A DNA stretch of 64,000 nt, from contig NZ_CP170547.1 in NCBI RefSeq assembly GCF_042695135.1, positions 310,001 through 374,000 of the forward strand. The letters run 5' to 3'. The position numbers and the translations under genes are program-made. This document shows positions 17,031-26,081 of the stretch, piece by piece (within the stretch, counting starts at the first letter, position 1; each line of letters opens with the position of its first letter). The DNA comes from Epilithonimonas sp042695135 (GTDB lineage: Bacteria; Bacteroidota; Bacteroidia; Flavobacteriales; Weeksellaceae). The notes under the pieces were generated by a model. That model had not been told where the DNA came from, ran no database searches, and saw only the letters and a list, made by a program, of their open reading frames with translations.

Positions 17031-17657
17031 TTAAAACTCCCAATCACTTTCCTCTTTCGGAAGATTGATGATCTTTTCAATGGGGTAAATGAACATTTCA
17101 TCAAAATCATTCAGCGCATTAATCAATTGGAAATGAGAAAACGCTTTGATATTATCAATTGTAATTTCGGTTTCCTTGATTTTTTTCGAGGCTAATAAAC
17201 TTTGTCTCATTACACCATTCAAGAGATAACTTTTCGGCGTGAACCAAGTTTTATCTTTCAGGAAAAGAAGGTTGGAATACGAAGTATCTGTGATCTGATT
17301 TTCTTTGATGATGATAATTTCGTCGGATCCGCTATCATTTTTTAATTTTTGGAATTGAGTTCTGTCGGCTGATTTGAAAATGTAATCAATTTCATTATCA
17401 ATAACTAATTCAAAATCATCATGTTCCGAAATAGCGTAAGGGATAATCTGTGTTTTGAAATCGTTCTGCAAATCATACTCGATCCGGAATTTGTAAAGGC
17501 CGTCTTCGTCGTGTTCAAGGTTTAAGAACAAACTTTGAATATCAATCTTACATTCCTTTCCGAAATGGAAAAATGTCTCATTCATCCTTTTCTGATGAAG
17601 TTCTGCCAGGAAAATCCTCTGATCTTCTACTTTTATACTTTCAATAAATCGGGACAT
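17031..17657 (-). CDS. pabC: Aminotransferase class IV family protein (4-amino-4-deoxychorismate lyase-like)
   Basis: A 208-residue class IV PLP-fold protein, shorter than typical PabC (about 270). The cofactor-region features are KSADRTQFQKLK (candidate Schiff-base lysine region) and ITDTSYSNLLFLKD, matching the family block that contacts the PLP phosphate. LLNGVMRQSLL matches the substrate loop. Its start overlaps the end of the pabB-like gene by 17 bp. That pairing supports the role of cleaving aminodeoxychorismate to p-aminobenzoate and pyruvate for folate synthesis. The symbol rests on this context as much as on the sequence, since class IV enzymes diverge strongly. Confidence 0.75.
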   Translation of the reverse strand: MSRFIESIKVEDQRIFLAELHQKRMNETFFHFGKECKIDIQSLFLNLEHDEDGLYKFRIEYDLQNDFKTQIIPYAISEHDDFELVIDNEIDYIFKSADRTQFQKLKNDSGSDEIIIIKENQITDTSYSNLLFLKDKTWFTPKSYLLNGVMRQSLLASKKIKETEITIDNIKAFSHFQLINALNDFDEMFIYPIEKIINLPKEESDWEF

Positions 17658-18612
17658 AGATTTTATTTTTCATTTCTTCATATTCACTGATTAAGTCGCT
17701 TTGATGCGTGACTCCGCCTCCACTTTTGAAAAATAACTTTCCGTTTTCTTTTTCAATAAATCTTATCATCACACAGGAATCGAGGTTTTTCCCATCAAAA
17801 TAGCCGCTGATTCCGGTGTAAAAACCTCTGTCATATTGCTCGGCTTCCAATATTATTTCCAAAGTTTTTGTTTTTGGAGCACCGAGAATTGATCCTGCCG
17901 GTAATAATTTTTGAAGGATTGATCCTATTTTATTTTTGAAATCCGGCTTTATTTCACCCTCGATTTCGGAACTCATTGCAAGGAGATTTTTCTGTTTTGT
18001 TTTAAGGTAATCTATTCTTTGAAAATCTTTAACTTTCACATTATCAGCAACCATACTCAGATCATTCCTCAACAAATCGACAACCGTGTAATGTTCCGCT
18101 TTTTCTTTTGGATCATTCTTCAGAATATTTTCTGCATCTTCAATTTCTGCATCGATGGTTCCTTTCATCGGATGCGTCAATATTTTATTATCAATGATTT
18201 CCACGAAAGTTTCAGGTGAAAAACACACAAATTTATTAGGAACAAGGATTTTATATTTAGCTTTTGAAAACCGGAAAATTTCTTCTAAAGTCAAGCTGGT
18301 TTTGATTTCCGTTTTTCTGGTATAATTGGTAAGGTAAGAATTTCCTTTTCTGATATTTTTCTTAACAATTTCGAATCCTTTTTGATAATCTTCTAATGTT
18401 TCCGGGAAGGATTTCCAGTTGAAATCAGGAACTTTTACGTGTTCATTAATTATGTTTGTAACATTCGGAAAATCAATTAATAAACTGTTTTTTTTAATTT
18501 CGTTTTCAGTAAAAATCTTTATATCTTTCATCAAAAAATCGATCAGGAAAAAGAAAGGTTCTTTTCTCTGCGACAATTCGTCCATTATTTGAAATTGAGG
18601 ATTCTGAAACAT
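17641..18612 (-). CDS. pabB: Aminodeoxychorismate synthase component I (PabB-like)
   Basis: A 323-residue chorismate-binding enzyme comprising only the catalytic domain. Recognisable blocks: GNSYLTNYTRKTEI, HPMKGTIDAE (the PIKGT-like motif that distinguishes PabB/TrpE types), VDLLRNDLS, LLPAGSILGAPKTKTLEII, and YTGISGYFDGKNLDSCVMIRF. It aminates chorismate to 4-amino-4-deoxychorismate together with a glutaminase subunit not present here. The start at 18612 (MFQNPQFQIMDEL) is chosen; the longer frame to 18648 runs into a dispersed repeat. It is translationally coupled to the PabC-like gene. Confidence 0.88.
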   Translation of the reverse strand: MFQNPQFQIMDELSQRKEPFFFLIDFLMKDIKIFTENEIKKNSLLIDFPNVTNIINEHVKVPDFNWKSFPETLEDYQKGFEIVKKNIRKGNSYLTNYTRKTEIKTSLTLEEIFRFSKAKYKILVPNKFVCFSPETFVEIIDNKILTHPMKGTIDAEIEDAENILKNDPKEKAEHYTVVDLLRNDLSMVADNVKVKDFQRIDYLKTKQKNLLAMSSEIEGEIKPDFKNKIGSILQKLLPAGSILGAPKTKTLEIILEAEQYDRGFYTGISGYFDGKNLDSCVMIRFIEKENGKLFFKSGGGVTHQSDLISEYEEMKNKIYVPIY

Positions 18613-18631
18613 TAAACAAAAATAGGAATTT

Positions 18632-18753
18632 GTATTGCAAAGGCACAATTTAATATTCCGACTAAGCTATAAGGTTGCAAAGGTTGCAAAGTTGAGCAAT
18701 TTTGCGACTTACAACATTTGGTTTAAAAAACATTTTGTGCCTTTGCGACAAAT
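18632..18753. repeat. Dispersed intergenic repeat, family A, copy 2
   Basis: Left end ATTGCAAAGGCACAAT (18634-18649) is inverted relative to ATTTTGTGCCTTTGCGACAAA (18732-18752). The middle contains GGTTGCAAAGGTTGCAAAGTT and TTTTGCGACTTA. It fills the gap between the divergent pabB and 18794 genes and creates a false 5' extension of the latter's frame. Confidence 0.75.
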
Positions 18754-18793
18754 TTCCAAAACAATTATAGTTACTTTTGCAAAAACTTTGACA

Positions 18794-19501
18794 ATGACGA
18801 CGCCAAAACCGGAGATCGGAAAATTGCTGACAGAAGCCTATCAATATTGGATGAGAACTTTGCCGTTTCAGTTCCTGTTCTCAGTGATTTATTTTTCTGT
18901 AACCATGTTTGCTGATTCTTATGCGTTCCGATATTATGGGCTTTTTGAAGAAGTCCAGAAGTTTCAGAATTTATTTTATTCAGATTTTGAAGGTTTTATG
19001 ACAAAGCTGGAAGTTTTGATGCAAACACCAAACGGTAAACTGTTTGCGGTTGTCGCATTGATTGTAAAAGCTGTTATCTTTCCTCTTAATCTTGGTTTTC
19101 TAAAAATTTACAGAAAATTGGATATTGGAGAAAAATTAAACACCAGCGATCTTTTTGCGGGTTTTCGTGGTCATTATTTCTTTTTGTTTGTGATCTACTC
19201 GTTTGTTTGGAGCATTATTAACAATTATCTCTCAATTTTTACTTTCATTTGGATCCCGATGATGCTGTTTGTGCCGGCATTGATTTTTTACAAAGGTTTT
19301 AATTTTTTGAAGTCCTTCCAGATCAGTATTCAGACTTTTCAGAAGTATTTTATTTTGATTTTTGTTGCTACAATCGTTTCAATTCTATTTTCTTACTGCG
19401 GATTTATTATGTTCTTTTTCGGAATTTTTCTAACATTTCCTTTTTGGAATGCAATGATCTATGTGCTTTACAAGCATCTGATTGCTGATTTTGACGAATA
19501 A
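18794..19501 (+). CDS. Integral membrane protein, unknown function
   Basis: A 235-residue protein with about five to six membrane segments and an N-terminal cytoplasmic amphipathic stretch (IGKLLTEAYQYWMRTLPFQ). The start at 18794 (MTTPKPEIGKL) is preferred: the frame is open back to 18635, but that part is translated from a dispersed repeat. It resembles the neighbouring 19573 product in layout (helical lead-in, large loop after helix 1, paired C-terminal spans) and both look DUF975-like. Relatives in flavobacteria often carry the name beta-carotene 15,15'-monooxygenase, for which nothing in this sequence gives support. It is probably co-transcribed with 19573. Confidence 0.7.
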   Translation: MTTPKPEIGKLLTEAYQYWMRTLPFQFLFSVIYFSVTMFADSYAFRYYGLFEEVQKFQNLFYSDFEGFMTKLEVLMQTPNGKLFAVVALIVKAVIFPLNLGFLKIYRKLDIGEKLNTSDLFAGFRGHYFFLFVIYSFVWSIINNYLSIFTFIWIPMMLFVPALIFYKGFNFLKSFQISIQTFQKYFILIFVATIVSILFSYCGFIMFFFGIFLTFPFWNAMIYVLYKHLIADFDE

Positions 19502-19572
19502 TTGTCTTTGAGTTAATTCTATTCAGAAATTTTTTGTGTAGATTTGGTAATAAACTTTAAAATCAAGCTACT

Positions 19573-20316
19573 ATGGAAAATTTTAATGAATTCGAGTCGA
19601 AAGGCAATGTTCCTAACAGAGACTCTGGAAGCATTATTTCACACGCATTTGGAATTTATAAGGATATATTTATTTATCCTTTAGTTGCCGGACTGATATT
19701 TTTTATTGTTATATCAATTTTACTATCATTAACAGGAGTCTGGGCGATTTTTATGGATGCGAGCCAAAATTCAGGTGGAGGTTATAATCCTGATATCTAT
19801 AGAGAACTTTATCACGGAACGCCTTTTTTAACTTTTGCAGGGAGTGCTTCTTTGTTCAATATTTTACTTTTTTCTCCTCTTGTTGTAGGGACGATTTATA
19901 TTGCTCATAAAAAGAATATAAAGCAAGATATTCAATTTTCAGATTTGTTCATTGGTTATAAACAGAATTTTTTGAATATCGTCCTGTTTGGATTGATTTT
20001 CGCCATAGTCAGCGGAATCTGTTCCTGGTTATTCTATATTCCAGCAGTTTTTGTAATGCCTTTTTTGTTTTTCGGTTATCCTTTCTTATTATTTCAAAAT
20101 ATATCAGCAATAGAAGCTCTCAAAAGATCTATTGATATTGTGAAAAATAACTATGTTGATATTTTAGTAATCAATCTGTTGGCTTATTTATGTTCTTTGC
20201 TTGGATTTTTTGCTTGCTGTATTGGCATAATAATTACTTATATGTTTTATTACTCTACAATGTATTCTGCCTACTGCGCATATGTTGCATTGCCAAGACA
20301 ACTTGAACAAAATTAA
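19573..20316 (+). CDS. Integral membrane protein, DUF975-like
   Basis: A 247-residue polytopic membrane protein. A cytoplasmic lead-in with SIISHAFGIYKDIFIYPL is followed by six hydrophobic segments, among them LVAGLIFFIVISILLSL and VVGTIYIAHKKN, with an extracytoplasmic loop rich in G, N and Y (about 58-80). The sequence SAIEALKRSIDIVKNNY resembles the conserved helix of DUF975/DUF4013-type membrane proteins. Function unknown. It follows a protein of the same layout and precedes an AI-2E family protein by 14 bp, so the three form a membrane-protein transcription unit with the DUF3820 gene. Confidence 0.7.
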   Translation: MENFNEFESKGNVPNRDSGSIISHAFGIYKDIFIYPLVAGLIFFIVISILLSLTGVWAIFMDASQNSGGGYNPDIYRELYHGTPFLTFAGSASLFNILLFSPLVVGTIYIAHKKNIKQDIQFSDLFIGYKQNFLNIVLFGLIFAIVSGICSWLFYIPAVFVMPFLFFGYPFLLFQNISAIEALKRSIDIVKNNYVDILVINLLAYLCSLLGFFACCIGIIITYMFYYSTMYSAYCAYVALPRQLEQN

Positions 20317-20330
20317 ACCATAGATAAAAT

Positions 20331-21419
20331 ATGTCAGATTCCGGTAAACCAATAGATTCTGTTGTTATAAAACAGGTAGCTCTAATTCTTATAATATGTG
20401 TTTTAGTCGGATTGATTTGCTGGAATCTTGCATTATTCATTCCTTCAGTTTTAGGAGCGGTTACTTTATACATCGTCTGCAGAAAATATAATAATTATCT
20501 GGTTGAAGAAAAAAACTGGAAACCCTGGGCAGCAGCATTGGTTCTAATGCTAGCGTCACTAATTATCCTTATCCTGCCAGTATATTTCATTGTTGATATG
20601 CTTGTTGCAAAAGCAGGAAATGCACAGGCTTATATGGAGAAATTCAATATTTTCCTAGAGAAGATTCATGTATTCATCTATCAGAAAGTCGGTTTTGATA
20701 TTCTTAGCAAGGAAAATATTACTAAAGTTACCAATTTTGCCGGAACACTTTCTACAAAGGCTTTGAGCACAACAGTTAACACATTTACGGTCATTGTTTC
20801 AATGTATTTTATTCTTTATTTCATGTTTGTAAAAGCACGTTTTTTTGAAAGAATGGTGGCGAAAGTAATGCCTTTTAAAAGAGCTAATACACAAATGCTG
20901 GGAGAAAAATTCAGAAAACTGGTTCTTGCAAATGCGATTGGGATTCCTGTTGTAGCGATTGGTCAGGGCGTGGTTGCATTGATTGGATATTGGATCTTCG
21001 GAGCACCAAGTCCGATGCTGCTGTTTGCATTAACGGCTGTTGCATCTATGCTTCCTGTTGTGGGAGCAGCCATTGTTTATGTTCCTGTAGGGATTTTTAT
21101 GATCGCAGAAGGAAATGCTGGTCCCGGCGTTGGCGTTTTGATTTATGGACTGGTAATCGTTGGATTGACGGATAATTTATTGAGATTTACATTATTAAAA
21201 AAGCTGGAAGATATTCATCCGTTAGTAACCGTTTTCGGTATCATTCTGGGAATGAATATTTTCGGATTTATGGGATTGATTTTTGGTCCTATTTTAATGT
21301 CTATCACTGTTTTACTGATTCAGGTTTACCGCGACGAATTTGACGAAGATTCTCCGCCTTCTTTACAATTGCCTCATGACAATAAGGATCTCGAAGAAAA
21401 AATTGACTTGATAATATAA
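20331..21419 (+). CDS. AI-2E family transporter-like membrane protein
   Basis: A 362-residue protein with about seven or eight transmembrane helices in the order of the AI-2E (PerM/TqsA) family: two N-terminal hairpins, a long soluble stretch (about 95-145), and the C-terminal block with GLVIVGLTDNLLRFTLLKKLEDIHPLVTVFGIILGMN followed by FGFMGLIFGPILM. That D-N-x-x-R segment and the HPLV-x-x-x-G motif are family signatures. The name comes from export of autoinducer-2 by one E. coli member. Other members act as ion antiporters, so the substrate is open. The stop codon and the next start are 1 bp apart. Confidence 0.9.
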   Translation: MSDSGKPIDSVVIKQVALILIICVLVGLICWNLALFIPSVLGAVTLYIVCRKYNNYLVEEKNWKPWAAALVLMLASLIILILPVYFIVDMLVAKAGNAQAYMEKFNIFLEKIHVFIYQKVGFDILSKENITKVTNFAGTLSTKALSTTVNTFTVIVSMYFILYFMFVKARFFERMVAKVMPFKRANTQMLGEKFRKLVLANAIGIPVVAIGQGVVALIGYWIFGAPSPMLLFALTAVASMLPVVGAAIVYVPVGIFMIAEGNAGPGVGVLIYGLVIVGLTDNLLRFTLLKKLEDIHPLVTVFGIILGMNIFGFMGLIFGPILMSITVLLIQVYRDEFDEDSPPSLQLPHDNKDLEEKIDLII

Positions 21420-21420
21420 A

Positions 21421-21681
21421 ATGGAAGGTTTGAATCCTGAAATCCTGAAAGAAATCTGCGAAGTTAGAATGCCTTTCGGAAAATATAAAGACACTATATT
21501 GGCGGATCTGCCAATCAGTTATCTGGAATGGTTTCAAAGCCAGGGAATGCCAAAAGGCAAGCTCGGAATGCAGCTTTCCACGATCTACGAAATCAAAATT
21601 AACGGATTGATGGAGCTATTAATTCCTATTCGTGGTGAATCTACTTACCAAAAACCTAAAAAAACAACTTTTAAGTTTTAA
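21421..21681 (+). CDS. DUF3820 family protein
   Basis: An 86-residue soluble protein with the DUF3820 hallmarks MPFGKYKDTILADLPISYLEWF and KGKLG-x-Q-L. The family is described as putative quorum-sensing-regulated virulence factors on the basis of one Pseudomonas member. Structurally it is small and alpha/beta, and its biochemical role is unknown. Starting 1 bp after the AI-2E family gene, it is almost certainly co-translated with it. The C-terminus is basic (KPKKTTFKF), possibly nucleic-acid binding; that is speculation. Confidence 0.85.
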   Translation: MEGLNPEILKEICEVRMPFGKYKDTILADLPISYLEWFQSQGMPKGKLGMQLSTIYEIKINGLMELLIPIRGESTYQKPKKTTFKF

Positions 21682-21745
21682 ATTTGTAAAATAATTTACA
21701 ACTAAGTTTTTTAGTTAAGGGAAAATTCATTCGACAAACCTATTT

Positions 21746-22786
21746 ATGACAATTAAGAAAAGAATCAATGTTATCAGAAAACGGATTATGCAAAGCCTTA
21801 CCAAAAATATTGGCAAGTCACAATCCGGATCTAATCATAATAAAGATGTTGAAATCAAGAGAATATTGATCTCCAGACCCAATCACAGATTAGGGAATCT
21901 TTTGCTTTTAACACCTTTGGTTCAAGAGGTTATGAATACTTTTCCAAACAGTAAAATCGATCTTTTCGTAAAAGGCGGCGTGACACCAATTATCTATAAA
22001 AATTACGAAAATATAGACCGATTCATTCAATTGCCTAAGAAACCATTCAGCAATCTGGGCAAATATATCAAAGGCTGGTTTCAGTTAAAATTCAGAAAAT
22101 ATGATCTGGCGATTAATGCCAATCCCAGTTCTTCTTCAGGCAGATTATCTATTCTTTTTACAAGTTCCACTTACAAATTCTTCGGTGATTCTGATGATGA
22201 ACTTCAAACAAAATATTCTGATTATCAGCACGACGCCAAGAAAAACATTTACAATCTCAGAAAATTTCTGACCGAATTAGGCTATCCGGAAAATACATCT
22301 AAAATCCCTTATTTAAAAATAAAATTAGATAAGGCAGAAATTGAAACGGGAAAGGAAAATTTATACAAAATAGTTCAGAATAATAAGAAAACAATCTGTC
22401 TTTTTACGAATGCAACAGGGGCAAAATGTTATTCTGAAGAATGGTGGAATGCATTTTATGACAAACTAAAATCTGCTTTTCCGGATTATAACATTATTGA
22501 ACTCCTGCCAGTCGAAAATATTTCTAAACTGAACTTTAAAATTCCTAATTTCTATAGTACAGACATTCGGGAAATGGGCGGATTCCTTGCAAATACCGCT
22601 GTTTTCATTGCTGCAGACAATGGCGTAATGCACCTTTCAAGCTCTGTAAATACCCCGACAATAGGACTGTTTTCTGTAACAGACGCGAATGCTTACGGAC
22701 CTTACAATGACAAAAGCTTCTCCATAAACACAAACGAAACCGATCTGGATAAAGTAATTAATCTAATTAAAACGTCTTTAGAATAA
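21746..22786 (+). CDS. Glycosyltransferase family 9 protein (heptosyltransferase-like)
   Basis: A 346-residue GT-B enzyme of the lipopolysaccharide heptosyltransferase family. The N-terminal domain has ILISRPNHRLGNLLLLTPLV, in which the R-x-G-N/D-x-L motif contacts the acceptor. The C-terminal domain has FIAADNGVMHLSSSVNTPTIGLFS, the conserved nucleotide-sugar site. The basic N-terminal tail (KKRINVIRKRIMQ) suggests peripheral membrane attachment. It probably adds a sugar to the lipid A core or another surface glycan. It is paired with the WaaP-like kinase gene 42 bp downstream, supporting a role in LPS core assembly. Confidence 0.88.
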   Translation: MTIKKRINVIRKRIMQSLTKNIGKSQSGSNHNKDVEIKRILISRPNHRLGNLLLLTPLVQEVMNTFPNSKIDLFVKGGVTPIIYKNYENIDRFIQLPKKPFSNLGKYIKGWFQLKFRKYDLAINANPSSSSGRLSILFTSSTYKFFGDSDDELQTKYSDYQHDAKKNIYNLRKFLTELGYPENTSKIPYLKIKLDKAEIETGKENLYKIVQNNKKTICLFTNATGAKCYSEEWWNAFYDKLKSAFPDYNIIELLPVENISKLNFKIPNFYSTDIREMGGFLANTAVFIAADNGVMHLSSSVNTPTIGLFSVTDANAYGPYNDKSFSINTNETDLDKVINLIKTSLE

Positions 22787-22828
22787 TATAGATCTGAAAA
22801 ATGAATTTCTAAAATAAAACACAATTAT

Positions 22829-23590
22829 ATGAACCTGGTTCTTTCAGAAACGTATTCTAGATACAAAGACGACATTTTAAACATTTTAAAGAATTTTAAA
22901 AATGATGGCGTTGTTGTTGGTCACGGAAATAGAAATGTCGTTAAGTTCTTCGTTGTTGATAATTTAAAGTTAAATTTCAAGTCGTTCAAACAGCACAATA
23001 TCATCAACAGGCACGTCTATAAATATTACAGAAAATCAAAATCCAGACGTTCTTACGAATATGCTCAAATGCTTATCGATAAAGGCTTCTTTACACCAAA
23101 ACCTATTGCTTATATAGAGAATCATGATTTCATTGGTGTCACATCCAGCTATTATGTGAGTGAACAACTGGAAGATGTTTTTACCTTAGGCGATGTTCTT
23201 TACGATCATTCTTTTACAGACCGGGAAGAAATCATTAAAGCTTATACTCAGCTGATTTTCCAGCTGCACGAGAATGGAATTATTTTTATTGATAATGCTT
23301 CCGGAAACTTTTTAATCAAAAAAATTGACGGAAAATACCGTTTCTTCCTGGTAGACCTCAACCGGATGAGTTTCTATGATGAAATCTCCATTTCCAAACG
23401 ATTACAAAATTTTGAAAGATTGACAAATGATCTGGAAATCATCAAATTGATCAGCGCCGAATATGCAAAGTTATCAGGCCAGACTTCGGACTTCTGCTAT
23501 AATAAAATCGTGGATTTTGCTAAGAAAAAAGCTTTCAAACTAAAAGTCAAAAGAATTTTGAAGTTCTATAAATTCTTTCTTAAAAACTAA
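22829..23590 (+). CDS. Lipopolysaccharide core kinase-like protein (WaaP/Kdo kinase family)
   Basis: A 253-residue protein with a small kinase fold. The lysine-containing N-lobe (about 50-75) has basic repeats, the hinge is YVSEQLEDVFTLGD, and the catalytic loop reads HENGIIFIDNASGNFLI, with the D of FID and N of SGN matching the H-x-D-x-x-x-x-N logic. The metal-binding aspartate is in FLVDLNRM. Members phosphorylate heptose or Kdo in the LPS core on the cytoplasmic face. It follows a GT9 glycosyltransferase on the same strand. The 3' end overlaps the end of the convergent uvrB gene by 4 bp. Confidence 0.82.
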   Translation: MNLVLSETYSRYKDDILNILKNFKNDGVVVGHGNRNVVKFFVVDNLKLNFKSFKQHNIINRHVYKYYRKSKSRRSYEYAQMLIDKGFFTPKPIAYIENHDFIGVTSSYYVSEQLEDVFTLGDVLYDHSFTDREEIIKAYTQLIFQLHENGIIFIDNASGNFLIKKIDGKYRFFLVDLNRMSFYDEISISKRLQNFERLTNDLEIIKLISAEYAKLSGQTSDFCYNKIVDFAKKKAFKLKVKRILKFYKFFLKN

Positions 23591-25578
23591 CTTTTCAACG
23601 CAAGAATCTCATCCCGCAGTTTCGCAGCTTTTATAAAATCGAGATTTTTAGCAGCAGCTTCCATTTCTTTTTGTTTCTGCTCTACTATCTTTTCGATATC
23701 TGCACTTCCGTAGCTTGCTTTTGTTTCTGCAACTTCCTGCAAAAGAACTTTTTGCGTATATTTTTCGTCCGGGAAATCTTTGCTCCTGCCAACCAGATTT
23801 TCACTGATTTTTTTATTGAGTGCCATCGGAACTTTGCCGTGTTCTGTATTGTATTGGATTTGCTTCTCGCGGCGGTAGATGGTTTCATCAATAGCGGCCT
23901 GCATAGATTTTGTCATTTTGTCGGCATACATTATGGCGCGGCCGTTTAGGTTTCTGGCAGCTCTTCCGACAGTCTGGATCATTGATCTTCGGGAACGCAG
24001 CATTCCTTCCTTATCAGCATCCAGAATCGCAACCAGGGAAACTTCCGGCAGATCCAATCCTTCTCTCAAAAGATTCACACCCACCAAAACGTCAAACAAG
24101 CCCAAACGCAGATCCTGCATAATCTGAATCCTTTCCAAAGTCTCGACATCAGAATGGATATATCTTGTTCGGATTCCGACTTTTGTGAAATATTTGGTCA
24201 GTTCTTCCGCCATTTTTTTGGTTAAAGTTGTTACCAGCACCCGCTCATCCGCCTCTTCTCTTTTATGGATTTCCTCGATCAGGTCATCAATTTGATTCAT
24301 TGTCGGGCGAACTTCAATAATTGGGTCCAAAAGTCCTGTCGGCCGAATGATTTGTTCGATATAAGTTCCTCCCGATTTTTCCAGCTCGTAATCTGCAGGT
24401 GTTGCGGAGACATAGATCACCTGGTTCTGCATATCCTCAAACTCAGGGAATTTCAACGGTCGGTTGTCCATAGCTGCCGGTAACCGGAATCCGTGTTCTA
24501 CCAAAACTTCTTTCCGGCTTCTGTCGCCTCCGTACATGGCATGAACCTGCGGAATCGTCACGTGACTTTCATCAATCACCATCAGGAAATCTTTAGGAAA
24601 ATAATCCAAAAGACAGAAAGGTCTGGATCCCGGCAAACGACCATCCATATAACGGGAATAATTCTCAATTCCGGAACAATAACCCAATTCACGGATCATT
24701 TCCAGGTCGAGTTCTGTGCGTTCTTCCAGACGTTTGGCTTCCAAAGGTTTCTCGATTTCCCGGAAGAAATCCACTTGTTTTACCATATCATCCTGAATCT
24801 GACGAATGGCACTCTGCATCGTTTCTGGGGTTGTTACAAAAAGATTGGCAGGATAGATATTAATGATATCAAAATTGGAGGTAACATTCCCGGAAACCGG
24901 ATCAAAGCTCTGAATCGCTTCAATCTCATCACCAAAAAACTGAATCCTGATCGCAGAATCTGCATAAGCCGGATAAATATCAATAACATCACCTTTTACC
25001 CGGAAAGTTCCTCTTTGAAACTCATTCAACGCTCGGGAATAAAGTGCGCTTACAAGTGAATGAAGTAATTTTGTTCTGGAGAGTTTTTCGTTTTTTTGAA
25101 TCGTAATTAATGATTTATGGAATTCTGAAGGATTACCAACACCATAGATACACGAAACCGAAGCAACGATCAAAACATCCCGCCTGCCCGAAAGCAGACT
25201 TGCAATAGCAGAAAGTCTTAGTTTCTCCACCTCTTCATTGATGCTGAGGTCTTTTTCAATATAAGTATTGGTGGATGCAATGAAGGCTTCCGGCTGGTAA
25301 TAATCATAGTAACTGACAAAATATTCCACCGCATTGTCCGGAAAGAACTCTTTGAATTCCATAAAAAGCTGAGCCGCCAATGTTTTGTTATGCGCCATCA
25401 CAATGGTTGGTCTTTGTACGCTTTCTACTACATTCGCCACTGTAAAAGTTTTCCCGGAACCTGTAACACCGAGAAGGGTCTGATATTTTTCGCCAATATT
25501 GATGCCCTCTACCAATTTTTCGATGGCTGTCGGCTGATCTCCGGTTGGTTTGTAATCTGATTGAAGTTTGAATTGCAT
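23587..25578 (-). CDS. uvrB: UvrABC system protein B
   Basis: A 663-residue helicase-like nucleotide excision repair subunit. UvrA delivers it to damage, it verifies the lesion and then recruits UvrC. Visible: Walker A GVTGSGKT (about 39-46), the beta-hairpin region YYDYYQPEAF, DEXD-type VIDESHVT, the helicase motifs TLTKKMAEELT and HSDVETLERI, GVNLLREGLDLPEVSLVAILDADKEG, QTVGRAARN, and a C-terminal UVR motif (MEAAAKNLDFIKAAKLRDEI) that binds UvrC. Length is canonical. No LexA-type box was recognised upstream. Its 3' end overlaps the convergent kinase gene by 4 bp. Confidence 0.97.
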   Translation of the reverse strand: MQFKLQSDYKPTGDQPTAIEKLVEGINIGEKYQTLLGVTGSGKTFTVANVVESVQRPTIVMAHNKTLAAQLFMEFKEFFPDNAVEYFVSYYDYYQPEAFIASTNTYIEKDLSINEEVEKLRLSAIASLLSGRRDVLIVASVSCIYGVGNPSEFHKSLITIQKNEKLSRTKLLHSLVSALYSRALNEFQRGTFRVKGDVIDIYPAYADSAIRIQFFGDEIEAIQSFDPVSGNVTSNFDIINIYPANLFVTTPETMQSAIRQIQDDMVKQVDFFREIEKPLEAKRLEERTELDLEMIRELGYCSGIENYSRYMDGRLPGSRPFCLLDYFPKDFLMVIDESHVTIPQVHAMYGGDRSRKEVLVEHGFRLPAAMDNRPLKFPEFEDMQNQVIYVSATPADYELEKSGGTYIEQIIRPTGLLDPIIEVRPTMNQIDDLIEEIHKREEADERVLVTTLTKKMAEELTKYFTKVGIRTRYIHSDVETLERIQIMQDLRLGLFDVLVGVNLLREGLDLPEVSLVAILDADKEGMLRSRRSMIQTVGRAARNLNGRAIMYADKMTKSMQAAIDETIYRREKQIQYNTEHGKVPMALNKKISENLVGRSKDFPDEKYTQKVLLQEVAETKASYGSADIEKIVEQKQKEMEAAAKNLDFIKAAKLRDEILALKS

Positions 25579-25647
25579 AACACAAATTTACGAAATAAAA
25601 AGACGTTAGCAATTCCTGATTGCCTCAGAATTGCGCTTCAATATGCA

Positions 25648-26025
25648 TCATTTGTCCTTCAGCATATCTCTTATTTCATCTAAGCTTTTGCGCCTAAAAA
25701 GATCCCTTGGATCTAATATCTCAGCGTTGATATCCTGTAGTTTGTTTAGTTGATGGTCTGCTGGCAACTGCATCTCCCGGTTTACAAAAAGGTCATTTGG
25801 TGTGCAGTTGAGATTCTCGCAAAGGGTGGTAAGCTGGCGAAAATTGACTTGTACAGCATTGCCGCTGAGAAGTTTGGTAGCAGAAAATCGGTTGATCCCA
25901 ATTTTCAACAGGAATGCAGTAGGATGCACGATGCTCCTTGCCTTCATTATAGGTTTTAAATCCAAAATAATACTACTTCGGTGTGGTGTAAGCTTGCCAC
26001 GCTTTGATCCTCTTCCGTATTGCAT
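25648..26025 (-). CDS. Helix-turn-helix (XRE/HTH_26-like) transcriptional regulator
   Basis: A 125-residue protein with a Cro/C1-type HTH (about 22-82): LDLKPIMKARSI, then the turn region FLLKIGINRFSATKLLSG, and LTTLCENLNCTPNDLFV, which is the characteristic last helix of HTH_26/YozG-like regulators. The remaining C-terminal 40 residues are charged and may dimerise. The first residues (QYGRGSKRGK) are basic and could add DNA contacts. The gene has a TATATTTG box 17 bp before its start and, upstream of that, an array of about nine 21-bp units. Autoregulation through that array is a natural hypothesis. Confidence 0.82.
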   Translation of the reverse strand: MQYGRGSKRGKLTPHRSSIILDLKPIMKARSIVHPTAFLLKIGINRFSATKLLSGNAVQVNFRQLTTLCENLNCTPNDLFVNREMQLPADHQLNKLQDINAEILDPRDLFRRKSLDEIRDMLKDK

Positions 26026-26041
26026 ATCAAATGTGTTTTAA

Positions 26042-26049
26042 CAAATATA
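26042..26049 (-). promoter_or_regulatory. -7 box of the HTH regulator gene
   Basis: The coding strand reads TATATTTG, a match to TAnnTTTG. It lies 17 bp before the start codon at 26025, implying a very short leader. The 21-bp array begins 33 bp further upstream. Confidence 0.55.
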
Positions 26050-26081
26050 GAAAAATGTAATCTCAGGTGAAAATTAATTTT

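Noticed and set aside
18635..18793. N-terminal extension of the 18794 membrane protein
   Set aside because: This part of the open frame is translated from a family A repeat copy; the product begins sensibly at MTTPKPEIGKL.
18794..20316. Naming the two membrane proteins beta-carotene 15,15'-monooxygenase
   Set aside because: That name is used for relatives in databases, but the sequences lack the histidine ligands of carotenoid oxygenases and are plain polytopic membrane proteins.
24493..25059. 188-codon + strand frame within uvrB
   Set aside because: It is the antisense of a well-conserved uvrB coding region and resembles no protein.
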